This document shows, one piece after another, positions 52,312 through 61,496 of a stretch of DNA of 64,000 bases. The number at the start of each line of letters is the position of its first letter. The stretch's first letter is position 1. Below the pieces are notes generated by a model. The model was not told the DNA's origin and did not search any database. It worked only from the letters and a program-made list of their open reading frames with translations. The stretch is taken from positions 992,001 to 1,056,000 of the forward strand of contig NZ_JARJHT010000001.1 of assembly GCF_029269745.1 (NCBI RefSeq). The letters run 5' to 3'. Made by a program: the position numbers and the translations under genes. This DNA is from Polluticoccus soli. GTDB lineage: Bacteria > Bacteroidota > Bacteroidia > Chitinophagales > Chitinophagaceae.

Positions 52312-52746
52312 TTAATGTAAGAAAGGCTGTTGCAAAGTACAGCCTTTCACCATATGGTATGATATCTTAAGTTCTTCGTGCTGCTCATATAATATGCGGG
52401 CGATGCCATTGTCCAGCTGCTGCGAAAGTGCGTATTCATATGCTCTTTGCACTGCAGCCTTTTCCATTTCGCAAAGAGAAAGATGTCTTTGAGTAAGAAA
52501 TGTGTCCAGTAACCCTCCCCAAAGGCCCGCAAGATCTTCGCGATCTGGCTCGGCGCCCAACGCTTTCAGGGTTTGCTCCAGCTGCTCCCTATACTGTTCG
52601 CTCTCCATTATCATGCATCGAAATAGTTTTAGCGGTGCAACTTCCGCATCGTTCATGGACCTGATAGCGCGGTCGTACATAGAAATGCGCTCGTTGTTGA
52701 CTCTGATCAGGGTACTTAGTACCTGTGTGGTGATAGCTATATGCAT
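52312..52746 (-). CDS. DUF2383/PA2169-type ferritin-like protein
   Basis: A 144-residue four-helix protein. The helices VLSTLIRVNNERISMYDRA, the E-S-E-Q-Y-R-E-Q-L segment, the C-E-M-E-K-A-A-V-Q-R-A-Y-E-Y-A-L segment and EQHEELKISYHMVK give the spaced Glu/His pattern of ferritin-like DUF2383 proteins. The function is unknown; such proteins are often stress induced. A hairpin (52322-52349) lies over its last codons and may help end transcription. Confidence 0.8.
   Translation of the reverse strand: MHIAITTQVLSTLIRVNNERISMYDRAIRSMNDAEVAPLKLFRCMIMESEQYREQLEQTLKALGAEPDREDLAGLWGGLLDTFLTQRHLSLCEMEKAAVQRAYEYALSQQLDNGIARILYEQHEELKISYHMVKGCTLQQPFLH
52322..52349 (-). terminator. Hairpin over the 3' end of the ferritin-like gene
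   Basis: GAAAGGCTGT pairs with ACAGCCTTTC around an 8-nt loop. It is inside the coding end, and the following minus-strand sequence has only a short T stretch, so it is weaker than the terminator at 52261. Confidence 0.45.
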
Positions 52747-52919
52747 AATTATCCGGTTTAGCTGTTTAATGCAATTCGATGCTGGGATACAACTATCCCT
52801 ATAAAGCCAGTCGTGGAATTCTGTATTGGTCGTAGGAATCAGCTAAACAGATAAAATTTTCGTGCCGGGCTGTTTCTGACTGAGATTCGTGCGTTTTGGG
52901 AATTATGGCTGCCCTTTAA

Positions 52920-52946
52920 AATAAAACTGCCGCATATTGCGGCAGT
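52920..52946 (-). terminator. Terminator after the RimJ/RimL-type acetyltransferase gene
   Basis: A 9-bp stem ACTGCCGCA (52926-52934 with 52938-52946), TAT loop, then TTTTAT on the minus strand. Confidence 0.82.
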
Positions 52947-52948
52947 CT

Positions 52949-53503
52949 CTAATCTGGTTTATTATTAGCTAACCATTCTTTTTTCAGCATAGAAAAGCTA
53001 TAAAGATCAATAAACCGGCCATTGACATGCTCACCTTCGCGAATAATGCCTTCCAGCTTAAAACCCAATCGTTCTGGTATCTGCCGGCTTCTGTGGTTCT
53101 CAGTTCCACATTTTATTTCTACACGGTTAAGCCCCAGGTAAGTAAAACAATAGTTGACCAGCTCCTGGCAGGCACGCATCGTCAGGCCTTTCCCTTCAAA
53201 TTCGGTGGCTATCCAGTATCCTATTGCTCCTATCTTGTTCTGATGATCGATATTATAGATCCCAATGCGTCCCACCATCTGACCTTGGTATACTATTACA
53301 TAGGCAAAGTCGGTTTTCTCGGCGGCCTTTTTCTTACTGCTCGCTATAAACCCCTTAATAAAATCTACAGACTGCATATGATTGACCCAAGGTAGCCACT
53401 TGCCTAAATGGTCGCGGTTCCTTTCAGCCAGCTCATAAAGCTGTTGCGCATGGCTATCGTCCACTATTTCCAGCAGCATTTGAGGATCAATGCTTATTGT
53501 CAT
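52949..53503 (-). CDS. GNAT acetyltransferase, RimJ/RimL type
   Basis: A 184-residue GNAT protein: AERNRDHLGKWLPWV at the substrate side, IGYWIATEFEGKGLTMRAC for the acetyl-CoA loop (the usual Q/RxxGxG/A reads EGKGLT), and R-V-E-I-K-C-G-T-E-N-H-R-S-R-Q-I-P-E-R-L-G-F for motif B. Members acetylate the N-terminus of ribosomal proteins or small molecules. A -7 box (53535-53542, minus, TATGTTTG) precedes it. Confidence 0.9.
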   Translation of the reverse strand: MTISIDPQMLLEIVDDSHAQQLYELAERNRDHLGKWLPWVNHMQSVDFIKGFIASSKKKAAEKTDFAYVIVYQGQMVGRIGIYNIDHQNKIGAIGYWIATEFEGKGLTMRACQELVNYCFTYLGLNRVEIKCGTENHRSRQIPERLGFKLEGIIREGEHVNGRFIDLYSFSMLKKEWLANNKPD

Positions 53504-53534
53504 CGCTGTTTAGTATTTAGAATACAGCAATATA

Positions 53535-53542
53535 CAAACATA
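53535..53542 (-). promoter_or_regulatory. -7 box for the RimJ/RimL-type gene
   Basis: The minus strand reads TATGTTTG, exact TAnnTTTG, 31 nt before the ATG at 53503. Confidence 0.45.
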
Positions 53543-53553
53543 ATCGTTCGTTA

Positions 53554-53584
53554 AAAAAGCAGAGCCGCAATCGCTTGCGGCTCT
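53554..53584 (-). terminator. Terminator after the small-peptide pair
   Basis: A 10-bp stem AGAGCCGCAA (53561-53570 with 53575-53584), TCGC loop, then six T after a short GC step on the minus strand. It supports the small ORFs upstream as real transcribed genes. Confidence 0.82.
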
Positions 53585-53606
53585 TATATATATTCAACAT
53601 CCAATC

Positions 53607-53804
53607 TTAGGCAGCTGCACCACTCGTTCCCGATCCACCATCACTTCCTGACATCCAATCCCAATCTCTTAACTTGGGTCTTTTTTCCTTAGGCAATTCA
53701 GGCAATTGCGCCAATTCTTCCGCGTTAACTACTCTTAATGGTTTCTTTTCATCTTCCTTTTCCGGCTCGCGCCCTGTCTTCTTTTCGTTCTTCTCGTCTC
53801 TCAT
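53607..53804 (-). CDS. Small charged peptide with Gly/Ser/Ala tail
   Basis: A 65-residue peptide. Residues 1-47 are rich in K and E (with VVNAEELAQLPELPKEKRP); residues 48-65 are WDWMSGSDGGSGTSGAAA. The contrast of an acidic/basic leader and a small-residue tail recalls precursor peptides of modified natural products, but no modifying enzyme is next to it. It is 17 bp downstream of another small ORF and is followed at once by a terminator. The family is not recognised. Confidence 0.5.
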   Translation of the reverse strand: MRDEKNEKKTGREPEKEDEKKPLRVVNAEELAQLPELPKEKRPKLRDWDWMSGSDGGSGTSGAAA

Positions 53805-53821
53805 AACACCTGTTTTTAAAA

Positions 53822-54010
53822 CTAGGCGCTCAAGCGATACCAGTTTTCCTCCAGGCTACGGATTTGGTTTTGAACATGCCTTTTCACTACCCTACTTTGG
53901 GCTAGTTCAAAACTTGCATTCAACAGCGAACGCAGATCTGCCGCCAGCGGATTGCTCAATATCTTTTGCGCCTTTATCTTCTTAAAATAAGCTAGAGTCC
54001 TTTTTTTCAT
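53822..54010 (-). CDS. Small basic helical protein
   Basis: A 62-residue, Lys/Arg-rich, helix-forming protein (LAYFKKIKAQKIL, then DLRSLLNASFELAQSRV and IRSLEENWYRLSA). It has no signal peptide and no recognised domain. It precedes the 65-residue peptide gene on the same strand with 17 bp between, and shares its terminator. Confidence 0.5.
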   Translation of the reverse strand: MKKRTLAYFKKIKAQKILSNPLAADLRSLLNASFELAQSRVVKRHVQNQIRSLEENWYRLSA

Positions 54011-54104
54011 GATTGTTTGATTTTCAATTACACTGATACTAAATAAAAAAACGTGCCAGCCTCTTCCGTATGCTGAAACTCAACTGTTAATGTTTTTATA
54101 ACGA

Positions 54105-54863
54105 TCATTCTGCGATATTAGTCTGTAGAAATAGTGCGGCGCAAACATTGGCCATCAACAACTTCTCTTGTTCTTTCAACTGCCCCAGGTACACCACACC
54201 ATTATCTATTAACGAAACGGCAGCAAGGGCTTTGTCCTCGTCGTTCCTGATCTCGAAACCTGCGACTCCAAAAGGCAGGTTAAATATTTTGCCCTTGCGC
54301 TCTATCGTCCATATAGGAACGATTGTATAGTATACCTCGTCACGCCTGACATAGCCTGTATAAGATTGCCTTGACATGTGTGCCTCATTGTTATCGAGGA
54401 ACAACTCCCATGGTGTTTCTGTCTTATTAAGGTAGATGGCTACAGAATAGTTATTGGACTGATCTCTCGTGCCTACTCTGAATATTGATGAAACAGGACC
54501 ATTTGGATTAGTCGTACCAAAAGCCAGATCGGTATTATCTATACGGCTGATAGCTATAGCTTCGCTGGTATCTTCACCGTTAGTAAGTTTAAACTTGATA
54601 GACTGTTTGCCTTCTATATGTTCGGTCCAGATAAAACCCGGCATACCAGTATAGCCCGTCCATTTTTGAATGGCAGAACGCTTAACTGAGACCGTATGGA
54701 AATCGCCAAAGCTCAGCTTTTGCTTGATCAGAATGCCCATTCTTCCTTTCACAGCCAGCTCCTGCCCGGTACTATTAAGAGGCTCACTGGTTATGAGCCT
54801 GATGCCTTTTGAAAAACCCTTAAGTGATAACAGCAATATAGCTGCTGTATAGATCGCCCTCAT
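54105..54863 (-). CDS. Exported protein of unknown function
   Basis: A 252-residue protein with an N-terminal signal (RAIYTAAILLLSLKGFSKG). The mature part is beta-rich with many short strands (FRVGTRDQSNNYSVAIYLN, YVRRDEVYYTIVPIWTIERK, GVAGFEIRNDED), suggesting a compact beta sandwich. No family is recognised. It diverges from the GNAT gene at 54939. Confidence 0.65.
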   Translation of the reverse strand: MRAIYTAAILLLSLKGFSKGIRLITSEPLNSTGQELAVKGRMGILIKQKLSFGDFHTVSVKRSAIQKWTGYTGMPGFIWTEHIEGKQSIKFKLTNGEDTSEAIAISRIDNTDLAFGTTNPNGPVSSIFRVGTRDQSNNYSVAIYLNKTETPWELFLDNNEAHMSRQSYTGYVRRDEVYYTIVPIWTIERKGKIFNLPFGVAGFEIRNDEDKALAAVSLIDNGVVYLGQLKEQEKLLMANVCAALFLQTNIAE

Positions 54864-54938
54864 TTCTTGAACTCTTTCATTGTAAACGCTCTTTTTCTAA
54901 ACGACCCCTATGCTGTTTGTAACTACCTTTAGCCCGCA

Positions 54939-55454
54939 ATGAATTTTGAGATCAGACAAGCTACACCTGCAGATGCCGCCACACTGGCAAACCTTGGGGC
55001 TAAGGTTTTTTACAACGCCTTTGCTGATTTTAGCACCCCTGAAGATATGCAGCTGTACCTGGCCGAGACCTTTACTGAAGAAAAGCTTCGTGAAGAGTTT
55101 GAAGAACCCTCGGTAACATACTACGTAGCCTATGCCGACGATCAACCTGCAGGTTTTGCTAAACTGACTAAAAAGCGCACCCCGGAAGCACTCCATAACC
55201 TCTCCTGCATCGAACTGGAACGTCTTTATGTCCATCCCGATTTCCAGAATAGAAAGATCGGACATGGCCTGATGCAACAATGTATTGAAACGGCCCGTGC
55301 GCAAGAGAACAAAGTTCTTTGGCTGGGGGTGTCAGAACACAATCCCGGCGCCATCAGGCTGTACGAGCGTTGGGGCTTTAAGAAGTTTGGCGAACACATC
55401 TTCCAGCTGGGTAATGACCCCCAAACTGACTGGCTGATGCGCCTTGACCTTTAG
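54939..55454 (+). CDS. GNAT N-acetyltransferase
   Basis: A 171-residue GNAT protein. Motif A is L-E-R-L-Y-V-H-P-D-F-Q-N-R-K-I-G-H-G-L-M (QxxxxG acetyl-CoA loop) and motif B is V-S-E-H-N-P-G-A-I-R-L-Y-E-R-W-G-F. The substrate is unknown; the size and pattern fit small-molecule or peptide acetyltransferases of the PaiA/spermidine group. A near-consensus box TACCTTTA lies a few bases before the start. Confidence 0.92.
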   Translation: MNFEIRQATPADAATLANLGAKVFYNAFADFSTPEDMQLYLAETFTEEKLREEFEEPSVTYYVAYADDQPAGFAKLTKKRTPEALHNLSCIELERLYVHPDFQNRKIGHGLMQQCIETARAQENKVLWLGVSEHNPGAIRLYERWGFKKFGEHIFQLGNDPQTDWLMRLDL

Positions 55455-55504
55455 CAATTTAGATGAGCTGCTTGTCGTATCTTTAAACGTTCAATCATTG
55501 GTAC

Positions 55505-56029
55505 ATGCGCACACTCTTAACACTGGCTATTATTACACTTGGATACAGCTTCTCGTTTGCTCAAACCACCGACCCTAAAACCACGGTAAAAAAAGCAGCT
55601 AAGGACATGGGGACTGCATTGGTAAAGAAAGACTACCGGAGCTTCATCAAAACTACCTACCCGTCTGCAGTTGCGGCTACCGAAGGCGGCGAGGAAAAAC
55701 TGATCAAAGACCTTCAAACCCAGATAGCACAGATGGAGAAAGAGGGCACAACTGTCATCGCGCTGTGGCCAGGAGAACCTTCTAAATTCGTTGATACAGC
55801 CGGCGAACTTCAGTGTACCATTCCGCAGAAGATGACGATGAAAATACCTGAAGGTAAACTCACCACCGAAACTACGCTCATCGCACTATCTCCCGACAAA
55901 GGCAAGACCTGGTATTTTATGGACACTGCCGACAGGAGCATTCGCAAAATGCGCGAGATGTTTCCCAACATTAGCAGCAAACTCATAATACCAAAGAGCG
56001 CCGAACCAAAGTTGGAACCCAATAAGTAG
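55505..56029 (+). CDS. Small exported protein of unknown function
   Basis: A 174-residue protein with signal peptide 1-19 (ending SFAQ). The mature part begins with a helix (TVKKAAKDMGTALVKKDYRSF), followed by strands with KTWYFMDTADRSIRKMREMFP; the arrangement suggests an NTF2-like or cystatin-like fold. No firm family. It converges on the glycosyltransferase gene with a 4-bp gap. Confidence 0.7.
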   Translation: MRTLLTLAIITLGYSFSFAQTTDPKTTVKKAAKDMGTALVKKDYRSFIKTTYPSAVAATEGGEEKLIKDLQTQIAQMEKEGTTVIALWPGEPSKFVDTAGELQCTIPQKMTMKIPEGKLTTETTLIALSPDKGKTWYFMDTADRSIRKMREMFPNISSKLIIPKSAEPKLEPNK

Positions 56030-56033
56030 CAGC

Positions 56034-57197
56034 CTAATCAGCCATTACTTTTTTATACACTTCCATCACCTGCGCTGCGCAAGCTTCAGGTGTGAACTTT
56101 TTTGCGTGTACGTAGCCTTTTTCGATCATCGACCGTCTTAGGCCTTCGTGTGTACTCACCTGCAGCATGGCCGCGGCCATATCTTCTGCGCTAAGCGGAT
56201 TCACATAGAAGGCTGCATCACCACCGGTCTCTGGCATGCAGGATTGGTTGGACGTGATCACCGGCAACCCGCTCCAGAGTGCTTCCAGAATTGGGATACC
56301 AAACCCTTCGAACAAAGAAGGATAGATGAGAGCTGTAGCCAATTGGTAGATAGCAGGAAAATCGGCTGAGCTTTTATAATCGGCGTCATTAGCTATTGCT
56401 TCGTTCTCATCAAGAAAGATCACCAAGCTTCCCAACTGTTTCTCATGTATATACTCCTTCACTTTTGCAAAATACCTGCCTCCCTTTCCGATAACCACCA
56501 ATGGAATGTTTTCTTTGCCATCCCTTTGCAACAAATGCATGGCCTTGCAGATAGTCAACAGGTTTTTCCGTTCTATTACCGAGCCCACCGATAGAAAGTA
56601 CTTTCCTGGCAGGCTGTATTTTGCCCTGACCCTCCGCTTCTCTTCCTCACTCACTTTGTGCTGATAGATTTCGTTGCAGCTCTGGTAACACACATCTACC
56701 TTGTCAGGCTTTACCGCATAATAGTGTATGATATCCTCTTTTGTTTGCTCACTAATGGCAATGATCCTGCTGGTATTGTGACATGCATACTTGCTTTTGC
56801 TGCGGTATATCTGCAGGTCGATCTTGGAGTATTGGTGAGGATAGCGTTCAAATATCAGATCGTGAATAGTAACCACTGACCTGATGCCGGATTCCCTGAT
56901 ACCCACCGGTATTTCAGCACTCAGGCCATGGTACAGATCAACCCCGAGTTTTTGCAAGTCTTTTACCACTGACTTACTACGCCAGGCTGATGCAAAGAAT
57001 TTCGAGACACCCGATGGGGTCAGATCGTGTACATTGGATAGTGCAGAATGATCATACAGCGACGTGAGCTTCGGCGCAGCCAGGTAATATTGATGCTGCG
57101 GATACCCTTTGGCCAGCCAGGTAATAAGCGTGCGGCTGTAATGGCCGAGGCCTGTGGTGTTCTGGAATGCCCGCTTGGCATCAAAAGCAATATTCAT
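56034..57197 (-). CDS. GT4-family glycosyltransferase
   Basis: A 387-residue GT-B enzyme. N-terminal acceptor domain: FDAKRAFQNTTGLGHYSRTL and DLYHGLSAEIP. C-terminal donor domain: KYFLSVGSVIERKNLLTICKA, VVIGKGG, and the E-x7-E signature in L-F-E-G-F-G-I-P-I-L-E-A-L-W-S-G-L-P-V-I-T-S. It transfers a sugar from a nucleotide donor, probably to a cell-surface glycan. It is not in a polysaccharide cluster. Confidence 0.95.
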   Translation of the reverse strand: MNIAFDAKRAFQNTTGLGHYSRTLITWLAKGYPQHQYYLAAPKLTSLYDHSALSNVHDLTPSGVSKFFASAWRSKSVVKDLQKLGVDLYHGLSAEIPVGIRESGIRSVVTIHDLIFERYPHQYSKIDLQIYRSKSKYACHNTSRIIAISEQTKEDIIHYYAVKPDKVDVCYQSCNEIYQHKVSEEEKRRVRAKYSLPGKYFLSVGSVIERKNLLTICKAMHLLQRDGKENIPLVVIGKGGRYFAKVKEYIHEKQLGSLVIFLDENEAIANDADYKSSADFPAIYQLATALIYPSLFEGFGIPILEALWSGLPVITSNQSCMPETGGDAAFYVNPLSAEDMAAAMLQVSTHEGLRRSMIEKGYVHAKKFTPEACAAQVMEVYKKVMAD

Positions 57198-57231
57198 ACC
57201 GGGAAGAATTGCTGCTAAACTAGCTAAACTT

Positions 57232-59262
57232 TTATTGTGCCAGCCAGTACTTCCGCATCAGCCATTCAGCCACGGCAAATGCCAGAAGCAGGAAGAAGTA
57301 CCATTTCCAGTCAACCAGCGGTACTGTGTCAACATTGGTTTGTATAACAGGTTTGATGTTGCCGTTTTTCTTAATGCTGTCTGCCAGCGAACCAATGTTA
57401 GCTGCAGGCACAAACGATCCGCCATACTTTTTCGACATGCCGTAGAGCAGTGGATAATCGGCACCTGTTTGCATCAACTCCAGCGGCATGCTTTCTACCA
57501 CAAAGCTTCCTGAAACGTTATAGGGCTTGCCATTATAGCTGGTTGTGGCTGTATAATTGTAAGTACCACCTGCCCAGATACCGATATTCAGTTTGTAGGC
57601 GCTACCTGCACGCTCAAAAGAGAAGTTCTGCTTCCGGCCCGAACTATCAGTGATGTTCAGCTGCACGTCAGGGGTGTTTACCTGCTCATTATTCGCATTG
57701 AGTAGATACGCGTTCAGGCTGATCGTTTCCTGGTCGCTCCAGACATACTTGGGCAGCTGCACCTGGAAAGGCTTATCGTTGCTGTTTACTGATAGGAAAG
57801 ACACAGTCTGACGGATCAATTCGTCGATAACATTGTGCGTGTTGAAGTTTTTGTACTCATACAACCTCCAGCGCCAGATGCCTTCGCCCGCCAGTATGGC
57901 TACCGGCGATTTCCCCTGCTTCAACATCCAGAGCGGCATGTTGTCGCCGTTCTTTGTCTGCATCATTATGTTCACATCGGGCTGAGGCTGAACTGTACCG
58001 TTCGATACATTTAAAGGCGGCATTTTATCCATTACCGAATTCAGAGTCTGCGGCAGTGTGAATACATTGAACGAAGTATTGTAAACAGCGAATACGTTAC
58101 GCAACGCACCCGGATTCATCGGGATATTGGCAGGCAATCCCATTTGATTAAGCTGGCTGTAGTTGGACTGTGAACCAAGGATATACCACATGGGTTTATC
58201 GATATCACGCAGGTTACCAAATCCAGTACTAACTGAAGGTATCTGATGAAGGATGAGTACATCATACTCGCTATAAGAGGCAGGCAGTTCATCGGCCATG
58301 CGTACGGTAACACTATAACTTTCCATACCGGCCAGCGCTTCGCGTATCGCATTGATATCTGGGTGCGGCGCTGCGGCTACAATCAGGATATTTTTCTTCT
58401 CATCCACCACTTCTACAAATACATCGCGGCGATTATTAGCCGTGTTCTGTTCCCCATCGGCAGCAGGTATATTAACTATGTAATGGTGCAGCCCCGGTTT
58501 ATCGGCACGAACGGTGAACGACACGGAGCGGTCATAACGGTTGGAAGCAACTGTAAATGCTGAAGTGCCGACAGTACTACCTGCTTCTGACAAGGTCACA
58601 TTATTGCTATAGCCATTGGAACGGGTTGCTACTATATCAGCCCTTATCTCGAACTGGCTGTTGAGCGCTACCGTCTTGTTAGAAAACACTTGCGCAATGC
58701 GAATGTCTTTTTGCAATGCCGTATCGCCAATGCCAACCGTGTATAATGGACTGCGCAAAGTGGTTTGCTGGTAAAGCGGGTTGCTGCCCTGGTTAAAGCG
58801 GCCATCGCTGGCCAGGATAACGGCGCCAAGGTTTTGCCCACCATAAAACTCCTGCACCCGGGCCATAGCTGTTGATATATCCGTAGCCTGCTGGCGAAAA
58901 CGGAAAAGACTATCTGTCTGTACACTGCCGCCAAACCCCCAGGTTACTACCCGGTAGTCGTCGGATAATTTTTCCGCCAGACCTTGAGCGGCCTTGGTAT
59001 ACGTAGTGGTATCCTTTCCAAGATTGTGTGCAATGGACTGCGACTCATCCTGCAGCAATACGATTATCGGTTTCTGGGTATCATTCCTGGTAATAGTAAT
59101 AACCGGGGCTATCAACAATAGCAACGTGAGCAGGATAACCATGCTTCTTAATAAGGCAGTGAGCCACGGATAAGGGACTGCCCGCTTTACGTCGGCGCGG
59201 TACACCCAGTACCCCGCAGCGGCAGATATAAGTAGGGCCAGTAACCAGAGGAACCATTGCAT
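57232..59262 (-). CDS. Membrane protein with VWA-like extracytoplasmic domain
   Basis: A 676-residue protein with two N-terminal membrane helices (about 3-22 and 38-58) and one C-terminal (about 650-672). Residues about 65-170 look like a von Willebrand A domain (IIVLLQDESQSI, then AVILASDGRFNQGSN); the MIDAS DxSxS reads DESQS. A middle DUF1355/glutamine-amidotransferase-like region follows (KNILIVAAAPHPDINAI), then Ig-like strands. Such proteins in Bacteroidota resemble Bat-type or regulatory membrane proteins; the function is unknown. Confidence 0.8.
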   Translation of the reverse strand: MQWFLWLLALLISAAAGYWVYRADVKRAVPYPWLTALLRSMVILLTLLLLIAPVITITRNDTQKPIIVLLQDESQSIAHNLGKDTTTYTKAAQGLAEKLSDDYRVVTWGFGGSVQTDSLFRFRQQATDISTAMARVQEFYGGQNLGAVILASDGRFNQGSNPLYQQTTLRSPLYTVGIGDTALQKDIRIAQVFSNKTVALNSQFEIRADIVATRSNGYSNNVTLSEAGSTVGTSAFTVASNRYDRSVSFTVRADKPGLHHYIVNIPAADGEQNTANNRRDVFVEVVDEKKNILIVAAAPHPDINAIREALAGMESYSVTVRMADELPASYSEYDVLILHQIPSVSTGFGNLRDIDKPMWYILGSQSNYSQLNQMGLPANIPMNPGALRNVFAVYNTSFNVFTLPQTLNSVMDKMPPLNVSNGTVQPQPDVNIMMQTKNGDNMPLWMLKQGKSPVAILAGEGIWRWRLYEYKNFNTHNVIDELIRQTVSFLSVNSNDKPFQVQLPKYVWSDQETISLNAYLLNANNEQVNTPDVQLNITDSSGRKQNFSFERAGSAYKLNIGIWAGGTYNYTATTSYNGKPYNVSGSFVVESMPLELMQTGADYPLLYGMSKKYGGSFVPAANIGSLADSIKKNGNIKPVIQTNVDTVPLVDWKWYFFLLLAFAVAEWLMRKYWLAQ

Positions 59263-59417
59263 GCTACTGCAATTTAATCGAATTGAATTAAGTTGAATGG
59301 GTGAATTATGCTAATAAAGTTAATTGCGTCCTAAAACCGCTTCATATTAAAATTGTTATGGAATATAAATCAGCTATGTTGTAAGATTGGTTTCAAAGAG
59401 CAAAGCCCCCAATCTAC

Positions 59418-59425
59418 TATATTTG
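59418..59425 (+). promoter_or_regulatory. -7 box for the GNAT-like gene
   Basis: TATATTTG, exact TAnnTTTG, 5 nt before the ATG at 59431. It lies inside the longer open frame that begins at 59353. Confidence 0.5.
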
Positions 59426-59430
59426 CTGCC

Positions 59431-60588
59431 ATGCACATGCACGAGGTGAAAACGGATACTGACAGGAAAGAGTTCCTGGAGATGGCCGTAGAGCTTTACA
59501 AAAATGATCCGAACTGGATCCGTCCGCTAGATAAGGATATTGAAGAGGTATTTGACCCGGCGAAGAATAAGTTCTTCAAAAAAGGTGAATGCACCCGCTG
59601 GCTGTTGAAAGATGACAGCGGCAAGACCATTGGACGTATAGCAGCGTTTACCAACAAGCAGTACAAGGCAGACCAACCAACCGGTGGCATTGGTTTCTTT
59701 GAATGCATCAACGACCAACAGGCCGCCAACCTAATGTTCAACCATTGCAAAAAATGGTTGATGGACCGTGGAATGGAAGCCATGGACGGCCCTATAAATT
59801 TCGGTGAGCGCGAGCGATGGTGGGGCCTACAGGTGGATGGCTTCCAGGAGCCATTGTATTGCATGAACTACAATCCACCCTACTACGAACAATTGTTTAG
59901 GAACTACGGCTTTGAAACCTATTTCAACCAGGTGTGCTTTGGCATGAATGTGACAGATCAGCTAAGTGAGAAATTCTTTACACGGCACGCGGAGATATCA
60001 AAAGACCCGAATTATAGTGCACGGCATATAAAGAAAAGCCAGCTCGAGAAATACGCCAAGGATTTTACCTACATCTACAACAAGGCATTTGCGCTGCATG
60101 GCGGTGGCAAATCGCTGGAAGAAAAGATAGTACGCAAGATGTTTGACAAGATGAAACCTGTGATGGATGAAAGCATTATCTGGTTTACCTATTATAAAGA
60201 CGAACCCATTGCCTTTTGGGTAAACCTGCCCGACCTGAACCAGTATTTCAAACACCTGAACGGCAAGTTTGGCCTGCTGCAAAAACTGAAATTCCTGTGG
60301 CTACAGAAGTTTGGTAAGTGCAATCGTTTTCTGGGTATAGCCTTCGGCATCATCCCCGAACATCAGGGCAAAGGCGTGGATGCCTTTATGATAGTGGAGG
60401 GCGCCAAGGTGATACAACCAGCGGCCAAGTATGAGAAGTATGAGATGCAGTGGATAGGCGATTTCAATCCGAAAATGATCAACATCGCTGAAAGCCTTAC
60501 GCCCATACGTTCGCGTACGCTACAAACCCTTCGCTACCTATTCGACAGGAACAAGGAATTTAAACGCCACCCGATGCTGAATTTTTAA
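59431..60588 (+). CDS. GNAT-like acetyltransferase, two-domain type
   Basis: A 385-residue protein. The N-terminal half has LEMAVELYKNDPNWIRPLD and R-I-A-A-F-T-N-K (a GNAT beta-bulge region), with GPINFGERERWWGLQV. The C-terminal half has GIAFGIIPEHQGKGVDAFMI, a Q/RxxGxG-like acetyl-CoA loop. This is a family of Bacteroidota proteins annotated as N-acetyltransferases with unknown substrate. The start is placed at 59431 on the basis of the -7 box. Confidence 0.82.
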   Translation: MHMHEVKTDTDRKEFLEMAVELYKNDPNWIRPLDKDIEEVFDPAKNKFFKKGECTRWLLKDDSGKTIGRIAAFTNKQYKADQPTGGIGFFECINDQQAANLMFNHCKKWLMDRGMEAMDGPINFGERERWWGLQVDGFQEPLYCMNYNPPYYEQLFRNYGFETYFNQVCFGMNVTDQLSEKFFTRHAEISKDPNYSARHIKKSQLEKYAKDFTYIYNKAFALHGGGKSLEEKIVRKMFDKMKPVMDESIIWFTYYKDEPIAFWVNLPDLNQYFKHLNGKFGLLQKLKFLWLQKFGKCNRFLGIAFGIIPEHQGKGVDAFMIVEGAKVIQPAAKYEKYEMQWIGDFNPKMINIAESLTPIRSRTLQTLRYLFDRNKEFKRHPMLNF

Positions 60589-60592
60589 TACA

Positions 60593-60898
60593 ATGGACAA
60601 AGAGCAAAAACTATATACAGAGATCGGCAACAGCCTAAAAGACGCAGTAGAAAGCCAGATGTTTGGCAAACCTTGTTTTAAAATCAACAACAAGGCTTTT
60701 ATCTGCTTTTTTCAAAACTGCCTGGTGTGCAAACTAACGGGCGACGAACATGCAGCAGCAATGAAGCTAAAAGGTGCGGTCTTGTTCGACCCATCGGGCA
60801 AAGGCCGGGCAATGAAAGAATGGATGCAGATACCCTATGATCATAAAGCTAAGTGGAAGGGCTTTGCGCAGGCTGCACTGGAATATGTAGGGCAATAA
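60593..60898 (+). CDS. TfoX-N/MmcQ-like small protein
   Basis: A 101-residue alpha+beta protein: MFGKPCFKINNKAFICFFQ, then LFDPSGKGRAMKEWMQIPYDH. The pattern fits the TfoX N-terminal/YjbR-like fold. Function unknown. It starts 4 bp after the GNAT-like gene, so the two are co-transcribed. Confidence 0.8.
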   Translation: MDKEQKLYTEIGNSLKDAVESQMFGKPCFKINNKAFICFFQNCLVCKLTGDEHAAAMKLKGAVLFDPSGKGRAMKEWMQIPYDHKAKWKGFAQAALEYVGQ

Positions 60899-60902
60899 AA
60901 AA

Positions 60903-61475
60903 TCAGCGGTCATTGTGCCCTGGGACTGCGTCTTCGTCTTTTTTTATCCTACTTTCAATAAAAGCAGTGATGACGTTGCAGTTGCCAATAAGCAAAGCTG
61001 CAACGGTAATTTTTGCTACAGATAAGACAAGTGAAGTACCAATGCTTCTTGTCGTCTCTTCGAATTGCCTGAACTGATACCTATTGTACGCAAGGGTTAT
61101 CAAATTGGGTATTTCCTCAACAAGGATATAAGTGCTTACAAGCAGCAATGCCAGCAAAATAATCGGTTTAAATCTGACTCCTCCGGTATCATGACCGGGT
61201 GCAGGCCACAACTGCGTATCAATGCCACGGTCAAGTTGCAGTTTTTCGATAATGACATCATTCTTAAACAGCAAAAACCACATCAAAAACAGGTGAACAG
61301 CAACAATTGCGGCGGTACCCAGCAATCCGATTAAACTCCCGGAACCGTCGCTGTTACTGGCGGTAAAGACCTCGATCAGAAAAGTGATAAGTTGCATTAG
61401 GCTGAACAGCAAGTCTTTGATCAGGAATAGACCCAGCACCTTTAAAATGATGCGGAACAGATTTCGTGAAGACAT
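60903..61475 (-). CDS. Four-TM membrane protein of unknown function
   Basis: A 190-residue protein with four hydrophobic segments (about 5-30, 47-68, 96-118, 146-172). No signature residues are recognised. It is convergent with the TfoX-like gene and lies 21 bp downstream of the FemAB-like gene on the same strand. Confidence 0.65.
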   Translation of the reverse strand: MSSRNLFRIILKVLGLFLIKDLLFSLMQLITFLIEVFTASNSDGSGSLIGLLGTAAIVAVHLFLMWFLLFKNDVIIEKLQLDRGIDTQLWPAPGHDTGGVRFKPIILLALLLVSTYILVEEIPNLITLAYNRYQFRQFEETTRSIGTSLVLSVAKITVAALLIGNCNVITAFIESRIKKDEDAVPGHNDR

Positions 61476-61496
61476 ATAGTGTGTTTATAGTTAAGG

